Shown in pieces: positions 29,662 to 40,530 of a stretch of 64,000 bases of DNA. The stretch is taken from assembly GCA_014529385.2 (NCBI GenBank), contig CM043956.1, positions 61,704,120 to 61,768,119 on the forward strand. The letters run 5' to 3'. The notes below the pieces were generated by a model. That model saw nothing but the letters and a program-made list of their open reading frames with translations. It was not told where the DNA came from and searched no databases. The stretch is from Adiantum capillus-veneris. Its lineage: Eukaryota; Streptophyta; Polypodiopsida; Polypodiales; Pteridaceae. Both the position numbers and the translations under genes were made by a program. The number at the start of each line of letters is the position of its first letter. The first letter of the stretch is position 1.

Positions 29662-30869
29662 GGGGGACAATCACCCTTCATATGACCAACTTGTCTACAC
29701 TTGAAGCATCTTCCTTCACTAATGTAGGTTCGCAACTCAACAGGAGAGAGATATCTCCCTTTCTTGGGCTGATTTGGCTTTGCTTCTGCTTTGGAGGCAA
29801 TTCTTTTCTTCTTTTGCGAAGAAGAAGTAGAGGTAGGCTGCTCATGGAGAGCCTTCTGCTTGGCATGGTAAGTGCTTTGCTCCATCTTCCTGGGAGTACC
29901 CTTGTCATGTATTCCATCAGCCATGGGGGCCGATTCCATAAGTATCTGCAAGTTACCTCGAGGGTAGAGCTTCATAGCCTTTTGCAAGGCTTCCTGCAAT
30001 CCTGCTTCAAACTTGCGCATCTTTTCCGAATCGTCAATCTTCTTGAATGGAGTGACTTTCAAGAGAACGTCCCAAAACCTATCCACATAGCGTGGAACAA
30101 TTTCGTTCTCCGACTATGAAAGTCGATCCCATTCTTTCTTTACCTCTTCCTCATAGTCTGGAGAAAGGAACTGTGCGTAGAACTCCTTCTTGAAAGCAGT
30201 CCAATCTTGGGGTTTGCGATCTTCCAGTATAAGAGTTAACCACCAACTGCTGGCGGTGCCTTTCAGGTACATACTGACATGGCGAAGCTTGGATAATTCT
30301 TTAAAATTCCCTTCAGCAAATGCAACTTCGAAATGGCGGATGAAAGCCAAAGCTTTGTCATTATCACGCCGTCCATTGTAGGTGTCGAATTTCACATCTT
30401 TGTCTCCCGACTTGAATGTTTTCTGCCTGTGGTGCTTCTTCTTATGGTGCTCCTTCTTTCTATGCTTAGACTCTTTGAGTACAGGAGTCCTTTCCCTTGA
30501 ATGCACTTCTTGCTGCAACGGATCGTCCAGAAACATGTCCTCTGGAGCAACGATGTCATCCAGATCCTTCATGAAAGAAAACTGAGGAGAATCAGGAGGA
30601 TCCTGCTCTTGAACCTTTGGGTTAAACCGCACATGACATTCTCGAGGTTTCCTCTGCCTCTCGTGCATGCGGGAGGTTCCAATCAAAGGATCTTTCCTTG
30701 GTTCTGGCGCCTTTTCGTTCTGCGGGATTTCTCCCGACCCCATCAGCATTTTCTCCTTCCCTTTCTCAAGAGTATGGAGAATCTTTTGGACTTCTGGATG
30801 GGAGAGAGCTTTTTGCAACTCTTCCACCTGTTGTTGAAGGAAAGAGAACTCTATCTCGCGTCCTCCCAA
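29662..30869 (-). pseudogene. Family E gag, second (partial) copy
   Basis: From 30869 it reads a coiled coil (EFSFLQQQVEELQKALSHPEV), a basic tract of KKEHHKKKHHRQK, the capsid core (VKFDTYNGRRDNDKALAFI, MYLKGTASSWW), then after a TAG at 30114-30116 VPRYVDRFWDVLLKVTPFKKI and the knuckle [14 protein letters not shown]. It ends at the copia junction. It is nearly identical to 35870-37060 and shares its TAG. Copy 1 lacks the TGA (CGA>TGA) that copy 2 has near 36834. Confidence 0.92.
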
Positions 30870-30922
30870 TTCTGCAGTCTGCTAAGAGTCGTCAATCCCT
30901 TAAGGAAGAGAGAGATAACCTT

Positions 30923-30934
30923 GCTCTGATACCA
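30923..30934 (-). promoter_or_regulatory. Primer-binding site, left family E unit
   Basis: On the minus strand TGGTATCAGAGC, a perfect initiator tRNA-Met complement, beside the LTR at 30936. Confidence 0.88.
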
Positions 30935-30935
30935 C

Positions 30936-31840
30936 TGTCACAAAAATACGAAAGCGTAAACTGACTTTTAATTGTACTTCAAATACTCAAGAGAATTAGA
31001 GAGAGAGAGAGAGAGAGAAAGCTTGACACTTCATTGGGGACCAAAAGATGGGTTGGTCCCCCCCCATAAAGAGAATATCTTTATTACTAAGGGAGAATCT
31101 TTACAAGCACAGGAACGGGGCGAAAGCCCGTCCTCTATTCTTTCTTAGCCTTTTTCTGCTTCTAACTGAGAGAGTAGCAGAACTGCTCTCTGACTACTGA
31201 GACGATCTATCCTCTTCTGCAAGATTTTGGGAAGCTCTCGTAGGGGAGAGTCTACCTTCCACAAAACTCATCGGAAGCTCTCACGAATGAGGGTCTATCT
31301 TCCGCTAATTGTGCCACTTTGGACGTAATCATTCCTGCAATCAACCAACCACAGAAACATGCAAAACACACACACACACGCTTGCTGTAATTTTCTGCAC
31401 ATAACCAGAAATTGTTACCTGAGCGCGTACCAATGCCAAAATGGAGGTCCTTTTCGCGATGGAAATGCTCCAAACTTGGTGTATGTGTAGAGTAGATAGT
31501 GGGAAATGAGATTCTATTAAGACTTTGCTGAAATTCACCCTAATACAAGTGATTAGGGGCTGAAAACAGGGAATTAGCAGCAGCTAGACAAGGGAGAAAG
31601 AGAGTTTTCTACTACTTTACGCGATGAAACTTCTCCGAAAGCTGGATGCAACCATGAGAGGCCCTGTTCTAGGTGATGGGTGCTCAGAGGCTCCACATAC
31701 ACCACAAGGTGCTGCTCTCAAGCTTCAATGGAGAGCTTCACTGCGTAGAGGATGGTCAGCTTGGGGGGGTAGTGCATTGCCAACCTGGCAAGAGGGGGAG
31801 GGACTGCTCTCTTATAGCCTCCCAGAAGAGGGGACACTAG

Positions 31841-31894
<54 letters not shown>

Positions 31895-32462
31895 ATGGGA
31901 AAGTGTGCCAAGTGGCACACTTACTTTAAAATTTAAAAACCATTCAACTTTTGACTTTAAAAATCCTATGTAGTTAATGAAATGTGCAATTAAGTGCACA
32001 ACTGCACACATAGATGCAACAAATGAAAACGTTAGCTGCTCCCTAGCGCATTGTCGTACCAGCAATGCTCTGGCATTACCTGTTCGCACTTGTCCGGCCA
32101 TTTGGTCCAGCGCAAATCATTTAAGAATACTTTTAACTAACTTATCCTAAGGCCGTAAAATAATCAGGCCTTAGGGTTGATAGTCTAAGGATCCCATCTC
32201 ATTCCTGTGCTTGCACTAGCGTGCGTAATTTTATGAGCCTGAAATCTGAGGCTACTATCTACCCCTTCATTGAAGACCCGATTTCCCAATCGCTAGGGCT
32301 TCAGGGTATTTTCTGCTAGGGTCTCCCTGAGGTGCACTCGCCCAAACTTGGGCGCACCTGAGGTCCCAGAACTGCTAAATCTATTCTGATGTGCACACAA
32401 CTAATTAGATAATTCTTTTCTCGTAAATAAATTGATTATTTACAAAGTCTGACTTAGTTACA
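30936..32462 (-). repeat. Family E LTR (shared, middle of array)
   Basis: 1527 bp; on the plus strand it starts TGTCACAAAAATACG and ends CTGACTTAGTTACA. It is both the 3' LTR of the full unit on its right and the 5' LTR of the partial unit on its left. It has (GA)n at 31005-31018 and a longer (GA)n at 31845-31890 that is much shorter in the other LTR. Confidence 0.92.
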
Positions 32463-33765
32463 TCCCTCTTGGTTCTAAACAGTTGACCTGTAGAGCGTCA
32501 ATATAAGTGTGCAAGATGTCTGGGTAGTCCTTAAGATCGGACTCAGTCATCCACTTTGCATCTAAAGGAGTGTAATTCTTTAACTTGACTAAATACTTTC
32601 GATGTAGACTCCCCGACTTAAGTTGTCTCTCCGAGTGGTGTATTATCTGTTCAAGTTGAAGGATTTCCTTAGTCTCTTCGACTTCTGGAGGGTCTTCTTG
32701 TACTGGCGCCACTGGAGGAGGTCCAACATATGGTCGGAGGAGACTGACATGAAAAGCATTATGGATGCGCCAGTTAGAAGGCAAATCCAATATGAAAGTC
32801 ACGTTATTCATTTTATCTGTAATTTTGAAAGGGCCGTAAAATCTATGGGAAAGTTTGACAACTTTCCCTATGCCGACCCGCTTTTTCAATCTAGCTTTCT
32901 CAAACCGAAGCAGGACATATTGTCCTTTTTCAAGATTGAGATTCCTTTTGTGCTTGTCTGCTTTTCTCTTCTGTTGCTCTTGAGTACGAAGAATCGCTTG
33001 CTTTACTTGTCGATGGGCAATATCAATATTGCGCACAAATTCATCTGCGGCGAAAATGGTTTCTTTGGTCACCATAATAGAAAGTAAGAGTGGCTTCCCA
33101 TAAATAATTTCGAAGGGAGCTTTACCAGTTGAGGAATGTATGGTATTATTATACGCAAACTCAACTATTGGTAAGTATTGTTCCCATTCGGATTGTCGTT
33201 CTGAAACATAGCACTTGAGGAGATCTAAAACAGTGGCATTAGCGATTTCGCTTTGACCATCTGTTTGAGGATGATAAGCTGATGAAAAATCAAGCTTAGT
33301 TCCCAAGTTTTTGAACAATGCATGGCAAAATAGACTTGTCATGCGGGGATCTCTATCGCTGACAATAGTCTTTGGCAATCCATGGTGTTTAAAAATCTGA
33401 GCTAGAAATATTCTAGCCATGTGATCAGCTTTGATCGTCTTCTTTACTGGAAGGAAATGTGCTTGCTTACTGAATCTGTCTACTATAGTCCAAATTGCAT
33501 CATTTCCATTCTTGGATCTAGGAAGATCCGTAATAAAATCCATGGCAATACGTTCCCATGGCGTGTTAGGCTCAAGGAGCGGCTGAAGCTTGCCATAAAC
33601 TTTATGTCTGTCATATTTTACTTTTTGGCAGACTAAACACTCACATACATGTTTTTCAATGTCCGCAAGGAGTGTTGGCCAAAAGAAATACCTTTCGAGG
33701 GCACTAGTGGTGGAAGCAATTCCCCGATGCCCGGCATAAGGAGAATTATGTGCTTCATCCATCAC
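32458..33765 (-). CDS. Family E integrase with chromodomain-like tail (intact frame)
   Basis: An open 435-codon frame. Residues 1-50 hold the HHCC zinc finger (AHNSPYAGHRG, CECLVCQKVKYD). About 60-225 is the catalytic core with WTIVDRFSKQAHFLP, IVSDRDPRMTS and HPQTDGQSEIANA, so D, D and E are all present. RFYGPFKI near 300 is the GPY/F-like module. The last 70 residues (IIHHSERQL, KYLVKLKNYTPLDAKWMTESDL) form a chromodomain-like tail that in chromoviruses directs integration to heterochromatin. Its stop codon overlaps the 3' LTR. It is downstream of broken RT, so it is not translated as part of an intact polyprotein. Confidence 0.92.
   Translation of the reverse strand: MMDEAHNSPYAGHRGIASTTSALERYFFWPTLLADIEKHVCECLVCQKVKYDRHKVYGKLQPLLEPNTPWERIAMDFITDLPRSKNGNDAIWTIVDRFSKQAHFLPVKKTIKADHMARIFLAQIFKHHGLPKTIVSDRDPRMTSLFCHALFKNLGTKLDFSSAYHPQTDGQSEIANATVLDLLKCYVSERQSEWEQYLPIVEFAYNNTIHSSTGKAPFEIIYGKPLLLSIMVTKETIFAADEFVRNIDIAHRQVKQAILRTQEQQKRKADKHKRNLNLEKGQYVLLRFEKARLKKRVGIGKVVKLSHRFYGPFKITDKMNNVTFILDLPSNWRIHNAFHVSLLRPYVGPPPVAPVQEDPPEVEETKEILQLEQIIHHSERQLKSGSLHRKYLVKLKNYTPLDAKWMTESDLKDYPDILHTYIDALQVNCLEPRGM
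32463..32474 (-). promoter_or_regulatory. Polypurine tract, family E
   Basis: On the minus strand AACCAAGAGGGA abuts the LTR start (TGTAACTAAG). The pol stop codon TAA lies across the junction, so coding sequence runs right up to the LTR. Confidence 0.7.
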
Positions 33766-34335
33766 CTTCTGTCGTAAGGGTTGAGCTATGCATATTGCTT
33801 GTTGACGATAGTGTATTATCCCTAATGGAATAAGGTGGCCTTGAGTGACCAGCTTGAAGATCTGCCCAAATTGTGGCGAAGTCTAGATCTTGAGGATACA
33901 TCTCGCTGAGAGATTCTAGTTCCTCATGATAAATTGTTGTTAGTGCATTGAGCTTTGGACGCCTGGAGAGAGCATCTGCAACTGCATTCTTCATTCCAGA
34001 AGTGTGTAATATCTGAAAATGGAACATTGAAAGAAAGTTGACCCATCTCATCTGCTTTTTTGATCACTTTCTCTATGTGAGAAAGTAGCGAAGACTTTGA
34101 TGATCTGTCTTGATAATAAAATCAACTCCTAACAGATGGTGTTTCCAAATGGAAAGAGCATGAATTACTGCCATTAGCTCTTTCTCGTATATGGAAACAT
34201 GCAACTCTGCATCTTTAAGGCGCAGACTTTCATAGGCTATCGCGTGACCCTCTTGGTTCAAAACTACTCCTACACAATCTCCAGATGCATCGCAGTATAC
34301 CTCGAAAGGTTTGCGAAGATCAGGGACGGTGAGAA
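33755..34335 (-). pseudogene. Family E RNase H
   Basis: 34261-34073 reads EGHAIAYESLRLKDAELHV, YEKELMAVIHALSIWKHHL and DFIIKTDHQSLRYFLT; the first catalytic D (YCDASGDC-like) is upstream at about 34290. A TAG at 34073-34075 replaces Q after RYFLT. 34051-33755 continues with MRWVNFLSMFHFQILHTSG and AVADALSRRP into the integrase linker, and then a frame change leads into the integrase frame. Confidence 0.88.
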
Positions 34336-34349
34336 CAGGTCCGTGACTG

Positions 34350-35190
34350 AGTAGATACTTAAGCTTTTCGAAAGCTTTGTTTTTGTCCAGACCCCCAATG
34401 GAATGGAATCCGCTTCTTTGTCAGGTCATGGAGGGGACCTGCTATCGCGGCAAAAGCTCGAATGAAACGCCGATAATAGGAACAGAGGCCAAGGAAACTT
34501 CGTACATCATGTACTGTAGTTGGCGTAGGCCATTCTACAGCTGCTTGAATCTTATCAGGGTCCAGCCTCACTTGATTGTGAGACACTATATGGCCCAAAT
34601 AGTGGATTTCTTTTAAAAATAACTCACTCGTGTTTGCATAATTCTTCAAACACCAAGGCGAGATGCTTATAGTGTTCGTCTTCCGACTCTGAGAAGATTA
34701 AGACGTCATCAAAGAAAACGCCTGTAAAACTTCTATATGAGTGGAAGATTCTATCCATCATTCTGTTGAATGTAGCTGGTGCATTAGTGAGTCCAAAAGG
34801 CATCACTAGAAATTCATACAACCCGAAGGTTGTTCTAAATGAAGTCTTATGCACATCCTGAGGAGCTATGCGGATTTGATGATAACCGCTCTTCAAGTCT
34901 ATACGACTAAAGACACTTGCTCCTTGTAACTGTCGTCAATCTGAGGGATTGGAATCGATTCTTGATTGTGATCTTGTTTAGAGATCTATAGTCTATGCAC
35001 ATACGGAATGTGCCATCCTTTTTTTGTACTAGCAAGACAGGTGAACAATATGGAGAAGTACTAGGCCTTATTAAGCCCTTCTCCAAAAGTTCGTTAACCT
35101 GCTTGAGAATTTCCTCTTGCTGCATTAGACTAACTCGATAAGGGGGCTGATTTGGAGGAGAACTTCCTGGGATCAAATGAATTGTATGAT
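34350..35190 (-). pseudogene. Family E reverse transcriptase
   Basis: The N-terminal RT ([18 protein letters not shown]) is at the end of the frame that closes at 34907. 34896-34624 has [34 protein letters not shown] and [14 protein letters not shown], with both catalytic D of the FFDD box. 34649-34359 carries EIHYLGHIVS and SFLGLCSYYRRFIRAF. Frameshifts at about 34900 and 34640 and near 34370 break it. Confidence 0.9.
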
Positions 35191-36142
35191 CCTCAGGTCG
35201 CCAAGGTGGGAGTCCATTTGGAAGTTCATCTGCAAAACAATCTTTATAACTTTCTAATAACTTAAGTCTTTTTTGCTCTAAAGAGGAAAAAAGTTGTGAA
35301 ACAAACACATCTCTCTCTCTTGCAAAAATCAAGTACGCTGAAACACACTTTTTCATTTCTTTCTTGATGGCAATGTGATTGGCGATAGGTATACGCCAAT
35401 CATCTCCATCTGCAAGTACAAGATACTCCTTTCCTTTATGAGCAAAGGATAAGGTCTTCTCAACATAGTCAGGAATGGGATGCATCTTGTAGTGCCAAGG
35501 CATTCCCAAGATAACATCGCATCCTTCAAGTGAAGCTAGTAAGAAAGACTCTTGATCTTTGTAGTCGTCGACCTTTAGATTCAACTTCCCTATGATTGAA
35601 GTCCAGTTTGAGTTCTGCCCTTTGAAAGCAGATTGTGCTTGAATAGAAACTCCAAAACGATTGGGCTGCAAGTTCAGGTCGTCAGCTAGCTTGGTAGAGA
35701 TGAAGTTGTCTGTACTACCAGGGTCAAACAAAATAAGAGCCCGTTGGTTGTTGATACTACCCCATGCTTTGACAAGAGCTCTTTGTTTTCCTTCCTTGGT
35801 TGTATTTCCCTGTACATCTGGGACTGCAATGCAAGAGGGTGGTTGCGGAGGTTTGGTAGGACAATCACCCTTCATATGACCAACTTGTCCGCACTTGAAG
35901 CATCTTCCTTCACTAATGTAGGTTCGCAACTCAGCAGGAGAGAGATATCTCCCTTTCTTGGGCTGATTTGGCTTTGCTTCTGCTTTGAAGGCAATTCTTT
36001 TCTTCTTTTGCGAAGAAGTAGAGGTAGGCTGCTCATGGAGAGCCTTCTGCTTGGCATGGTAAGTGCTTTGCTCCATCTTCCTAAGAGTACCCTTGTCATG
36101 TATTCCATCAACCATGTGGGCTGATTCCATAAGTATCTGCAA
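34907..36142 (-). CDS. Family E nucleocapsid, protease and start of RT (open frame)
   Basis: 411 codons. It starts in gag ([18 protein letters not shown]), then the CCHC knuckle [14 protein letters not shown], then the protease with [22 protein letters not shown] (D-P-G in place of D-S/T-G) and [13 protein letters not shown], then RT with [39 protein letters not shown] and [18 protein letters not shown]. Protease and RT in one frame with gag C-terminus suggest a single Gag-Pol frame in the ancestor. It ends through a frameshift, not a natural stop. Confidence 0.92.
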   Translation of the reverse strand: MQILMESAHMVDGIHDKGTLRKMEQSTYHAKQKALHEQPTSTSSQKKKRIAFKAEAKPNQPKKGRYLSPAELRTYISEGRCFKCGQVGHMKGDCPTKPPQPPSCIAVPDVQGNTTKEGKQRALVKAWGSINNQRALILFDPGSTDNFISTKLADDLNLQPNRFGVSIQAQSAFKGQNSNWTSIIGKLNLKVDDYKDQESFLLASLEGCDVILGMPWHYKMHPIPDYVEKTLSFAHKGKEYLVLADGDDWRIPIANHIAIKKEMKKCVSAYLIFARERDVFVSQLFSSLEQKRLKLLESYKDCFADELPNGLPPWRPEDHTIHLIPGSSPPNQPPYRVSLMQQEEILKQVNELLEKGLIRPSTSPYCSPVLLVQKKDGTFRMCIDYRSLNKITIKNRFQSLRLTTVTRSKCL

Positions 36143-37060
36143 CTTACCTCAAGGGTAGAGCTTCATAGCCTTTTGCAAGGCTTCCTGCAATCCTGCTTCA
36201 AACTTACGCATCTTTTTCGAATCGTCAATCTTCTTGAATGGAGTGACTTTCAAGAGAACGTCCCAAAATCTATCCACATAGCGTGGAACAGTTTCGTTCT
36301 CCGACTATGAAAGTCGATCCCATTCTTTCTTTACCTCTTCCTCATAGTCTGGAGAAAGGAACTGTGCGTAGAACTCCTTCTTGGAAGCAGTCCAATCTTG
36401 GGGTTTGCGATCTTCCAGTATAAGAGTTAACCACCAACTGCTGGCGGTGCCTTTCAAGTACATACTGACATGGCGAAGCTTGGATAATTCTTTAAAATTC
36501 CCTTCAGCAAATGCAACTTCGAAATGGCGGATGAAAGCCAAAGCTTTGTCATTATCACGCCGTCCATTGTAGGTGTCGAATTTCACATCTTTGTCTCCCG
36601 ACTTGAATGTTTTCTGCCTGTGGTGCTTCTTCTTATGGTGCTCCTTCTTTCTATGCTTAGACTCTTTGAGTACAGGAGTCCTTTCCCTTGAATGCACTTC
36701 TTGCTGCAACGGATCGTCCAGAAACATGTCCTCTGGAGCAACGATGTCATCCAGATCCTTCATGAAAGAAAACTGAGGAGAATCAGGAGGATCCTGCTCT
36801 TGAACCTTTGGGTTAAACCGCACATGACGTTCTCAAGGTTTCCTCTGCCTCTCGTGCATGCGGGAGGTTCCAATCAAAGGATCTTTCCTTGGTTCTAGCG
36901 CCTTTCCATTCTGCGGGATTTCTCCCGACCCCATCAGCATTTTCTCCTTCCCTTTCTCAAGAGTATGGAGAATCTTTTGGACTTCTGGATGGGAGAGAGC
37001 TTTTTGCAACTCTTCCACATGTTGTTGAAGGAGAGAGAACTCTATCTCGCGTCCTCCCAT
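36143..37060 (-). pseudogene. Family E gag, first copy
   Basis: 37060-36833 has the coiled-coil N-terminus (LLQQHVEELQKALSHPEV, ILHTLEKGKEKMLMGSG). A TGA (CGA>TGA) separates it from 36823-36305 (basic tract, capsid core VKFDTYNG, MYLKGTASSWW). A TAG at 36305-36307 follows DRLS, as in the other copy. Beyond it VDRFWDVLL and KKIDDSKKMRKFEAGL are readable to about 36160. Confidence 0.9.
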
Positions 37061-37113
37061 TTCTGCAGTCTGCTAAGAGTCGTCAATCCCTTAAGGAAGA
37101 GAGAGATGACCTT

Positions 37114-37125
37114 GCTCTGATACCA
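37114..37125 (-). promoter_or_regulatory. Primer-binding site, right family E unit
   Basis: On the minus strand TGGTATCAGAGC, identical to the initiator tRNA-Met complement. Confidence 0.88.
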
Positions 37126-37126
37126 C

Positions 37127-38636
37127 TGTCACAAAAATACGAAAGCGTAAACTGACTTTTAGTTGTACTTCAAATACTCAAGAGAATTAGAGAGAGAGAG
37201 AGAGAGAAAGCTTGACACTTCATTGGGGACCAAAAGATGGGCTGGTCCCCCCCCATAAAGAGAATATCTTTATTACTAAGGGAGAATCTTTACAAGCACA
37301 GGAACGGGGCGAAAGCCCGTCCTCTATTCTTTCTTGGCCTTTTTCTGCTTCTGACTGAGAGAGTAGAAGAACTGCTCTCTGACTACTGAGACGATCTATC
37401 CTCTTCTGCAAGATTTTGGGAAGCTCTCGTAGGGGAGAGTCTACCTTCCACAAAACTCATCGGAAGCTCTCACGAATGAGGGTCTATCTTCCGCTAATTG
37501 TGCCACTTTGGACGTAATCATTCCTGCAATCAACCAACCACAGAAACATGCAAAACACACACACACACACGCTTGCTGTAATTTTCTGCACATAACCAGA
37601 AATTGTTACCTGAGCGCGTACCAATGCCAAAATGGAGGTCCTTTTCGCGATGGAAATGCTCCAAACTTGGTGTATGTGTAGAGTAGATAGTGGGAAATGA
37701 GATTCTATTAAGACTTTGCTGAAATTCACCCTAATACAAGTGATTAGGGGCTGAAAACAGGGAATTAGCAGCAGCTAGACAAGGGAGAAAGAGAGTTTTC
37801 TACTACTTTACGCGATGAAACTTCTCCCAAAGCTGGATGCAACCATGAGAGGCCTTGTTCTAGGTGATGGGTGCTCAGAGGCTCCACATACACCACAAGG
37901 TGCTGCTCTCAAGCTTCAATGGAGAGCTTCACTGCGTAGAGGATAGTCAACTTGGGGGGGTAGTGCATTGTCAACCTGGCAAGAGGGGGAGGGGCTGCTC
38001 TCTTATAGCCTCCCAGAAGAGGGGGCGCTAGCATGAAGAGAGGGAGTGAGAAAGAGAGAGAGATTGCATGGGAAAGTGTGCCAAGTGGCACACTTACTTT
38101 AAAATTTAAAAACCATTCAACTTTTGACTTTAAAAATCCTATGCTAGTTAATGAAATGTGCAATTAAGTGCACAACTGCACACATAGATGCAACAAATGA
38201 AAACGTTAGCTACTCCCTAGCGCATTGCCGTACCAGCAATGCTCTGGCATTACCTGTTCGCACTTGTCCGGCCATTTGGTCCAGCGCAAATCATTTAAGA
38301 ATACTTTTAACTAACTTATCCTAAGGCCGTAAAATAATCAGGCCTTAGGCTTAATAGTCCAAGGACCCCATCTCATTCCTGTGCTTGCACTAGCGCGTGT
38401 AATTTTCTGAGCTTGAAATCTGAGGCTACTATCTACCCCTTTATTGAAGACCCGATTTCCCAATCGCTAAGGCTTCAAGGTATTTTCTGCTAGGGTCTCC
38501 CTGAGGTGCACTTGCCCAAACTTGGGCGCACTTGAGGCCCAAGAACTGCTGAATCTATTCTAATGTGCACACAACTAATTAGATAATTCTTTTCTCGTAA
38601 ATAAATTAATTATTTACAAAGTCTGACTTAGTTACA
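37127..38636 (-). repeat. Family E 5' LTR (right end of array)
   Basis: 1510 bp with the same ends as 30936-32462. The (GA)n that spans 31845-31890 in the partner is reduced here to a short imperfect tract at 38035-38063. The right flank is LINE 2 sequence. Confidence 0.92.
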
Positions 38637-39017
38637 TGAAGCCACAACTGTTGGGCCGAAGGACAGTCCCAAAGACAGACGCTGACTCTCCACAAGATGG
38701 TCACAAGCTGCACATGCGGCCGAGAGACCACTATGCACTAGCCAGCTCCCATCTGTTGTAGCTCTGTGTGCGACCCAACCACTGAAACAAGGTGACTCGC
38801 CTCGGCTGTCTGGAGTTCCACAACCTCTCCCAGAAGGTTGCCAAGAACTCAGCTCTGAGACCCTCCTCCTGTCAATGGGGTCCTACAGCGGGGCGGGCCT
38901 CTCTCTGTGCTGCTAGTACATGACGTCCCAGTCGAACAGTGTACTGAAAGAACGAGACACCTGGGTGGTCTGCAGAAGAGAAGGGGTCCCTCTAGAGCCA
39001 CTCACCAGGATCCCACT
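38637..39017 (-). pseudogene. LINE 2 ORF2 C-terminal zinc-binding region
   Basis: On the minus strand it reads RRVTLFQWLVAHRATTD-like sequence and CAACDHLVESQRLSLWDCP, then AQQLW, the pattern of the zf-RVT domain at the end of plant LINE RTs. At least two TAG codons interrupt it. It is contiguous with 40531 onward once the solo LTR is removed. Confidence 0.7.
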
Positions 39018-39022
39018 GTACT

Positions 39023-40525
39023 TGTCACAAACGGGAGCGCATAACAATATAAAATATACTCGGATAAATAGAATTTATCACTTAATATTGAAGCCAGAGG
39101 ATATAGAGAGAAATAGATAGAGAGAGAGAGAGGGATAGAGAGTGAGAAGATCGACACAGTACTGGGGACCAGAAGATGGGTTGGTCCCCCCCCCCTTAAA
39201 GAGAATTCCTTTTTAGGAAGAATCTTTTTACAAGCACAAGAACCGGAGAAAACCCCTCCATTCTAAATCTCTGACTCGATGGTTGTTCCTTCCCATAAGG
39301 GAAATCCGAGAGATGAGCTCTCAATCCTTTTTCCGTCTGTACTCGGAGTTGAGACTCTGCAGACAATTTCCGAATTCCGTTCCCGAAACTCCCAAGCGTA
39401 GGCCGAAGCCTTCTCGCTTCTCCTTCGCGATGAAGTACCTACAAACACACGCAAACACGCAACGACAATTCATATGGCAAATCCACAATATATACCTGTT
39501 GCTCTTGCGCGGGAAAAGCAACTTCCGTGCTTCATAGTCTCGCGCGATCTCTCGCGTCTTCTGGCGGCAGAGTCTTCTCTTGCTGGCGTTGGTAACTCCT
39601 TTTCAATGAGGACATGTGGTGCTTTTATAGCTCCTTGACCACGGCACGAATAGCTGCTCGCGTAGAGATCGCAGCCGATTTATTTTTTTTTATTTTTTTT
39701 TTTGGTTCTACCCGAAATAGGGAGAGAGAATTCGCTGGCTGGTTTTGTTGCTTTATTTTCTAAGTGGCTGCCCACTTATTAAATGGACAGCCGGCATATT
39801 TTTAAATTGGTCTGAACCTGCCCAAAAACTCAATAAAACCTTATAAGTTAGAAACAATGCTTTCACAGCACTTCCCAGGCGTCCCTGGATGCAACCACAT
39901 GCACAAATGCAATGCAGACATAGATTCCTCGCGAGAAAGCGTTTGCTCTTCCCGGAAAACTCGTTCAAATTTTCCGCTTATTAAGAAAAGCTTCTCAGAA
40001 CCCATCTTTATTCTTGTGCTTGCGCCTTTACGCGTATTCCTCTTTCCAGTTCGGATTTCCTCTCGACTATGGATATCCCCTTTCCGATGCACCCGTCACC
40101 CACCTTGTGATGCATTAGGAATACCCATCACCTAGTCCTTTCCTACCGAACTTACGGTACAATCCCCTTCATGATGCTCTATGTCACCCATCCTATGACG
40201 CATCAGAGATGTCCGTTCCCGGATGGTCAGATACTTCTTATTGATGCTCCCTATCACCCATCCGTTGTCACGCATCAGAAGTACCCGTTCCTGGTGGCCT
40301 TACAAATATTCCCTTTCACAGTGCTCCTGTCATTACTTTGAATGACGCACTAGGGATACTCTGTACTCGGATGTCTCCAGTGAGAAAAACCCTCTCACTT
40401 AAAATTCCAATAATTCATTTAGAATTATTTTTTCTTAGTGTTCCAAGCGAGAAAACACTCTCACTTATAAATCCAATAATTCATTTAGAATTATTTTTCT
40501 GTCTGATAAGGTCAATTTAGCAACA
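39023..40525 (-). repeat. Solo LTR, family F (related to family E)
   Basis: 1503 bp, from TGTCACAAACGGGAGCGC to GGTCAATTTAGCAACA, with perfect target duplication GTACT at 39018-39022 and 40526-40530. Inside, GGGGACCAGAAGATGGGTTGGTCC and ATCTTTTTACAAGCACA match family E LTRs in the same orientation, while the remaining sequence has diverged. There is no internal sequence. Confidence 0.9.
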
Positions 40526-40530
40526 GTACT

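Larger units (their letters stand above)
30936..38636 (-). mobile_element. Full Ty3/gypsy unit, family E (part of a tandem array)
   Basis: 7701 bp: LTR 37127-38636, PBS, gag, protease, RT, RNase H, integrase with chromodomain-like tail, polypurine tract, LTR 30936-32462. The two LTRs are close to identical apart from microsatellite length, so the unit is young compared with A or D. No TSD brackets this unit (left ACCAC, right TGAAG), because the left LTR is followed by a second gag. It still carries stops and frameshifts in gag, RT and RNase H. Confidence 0.93.
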
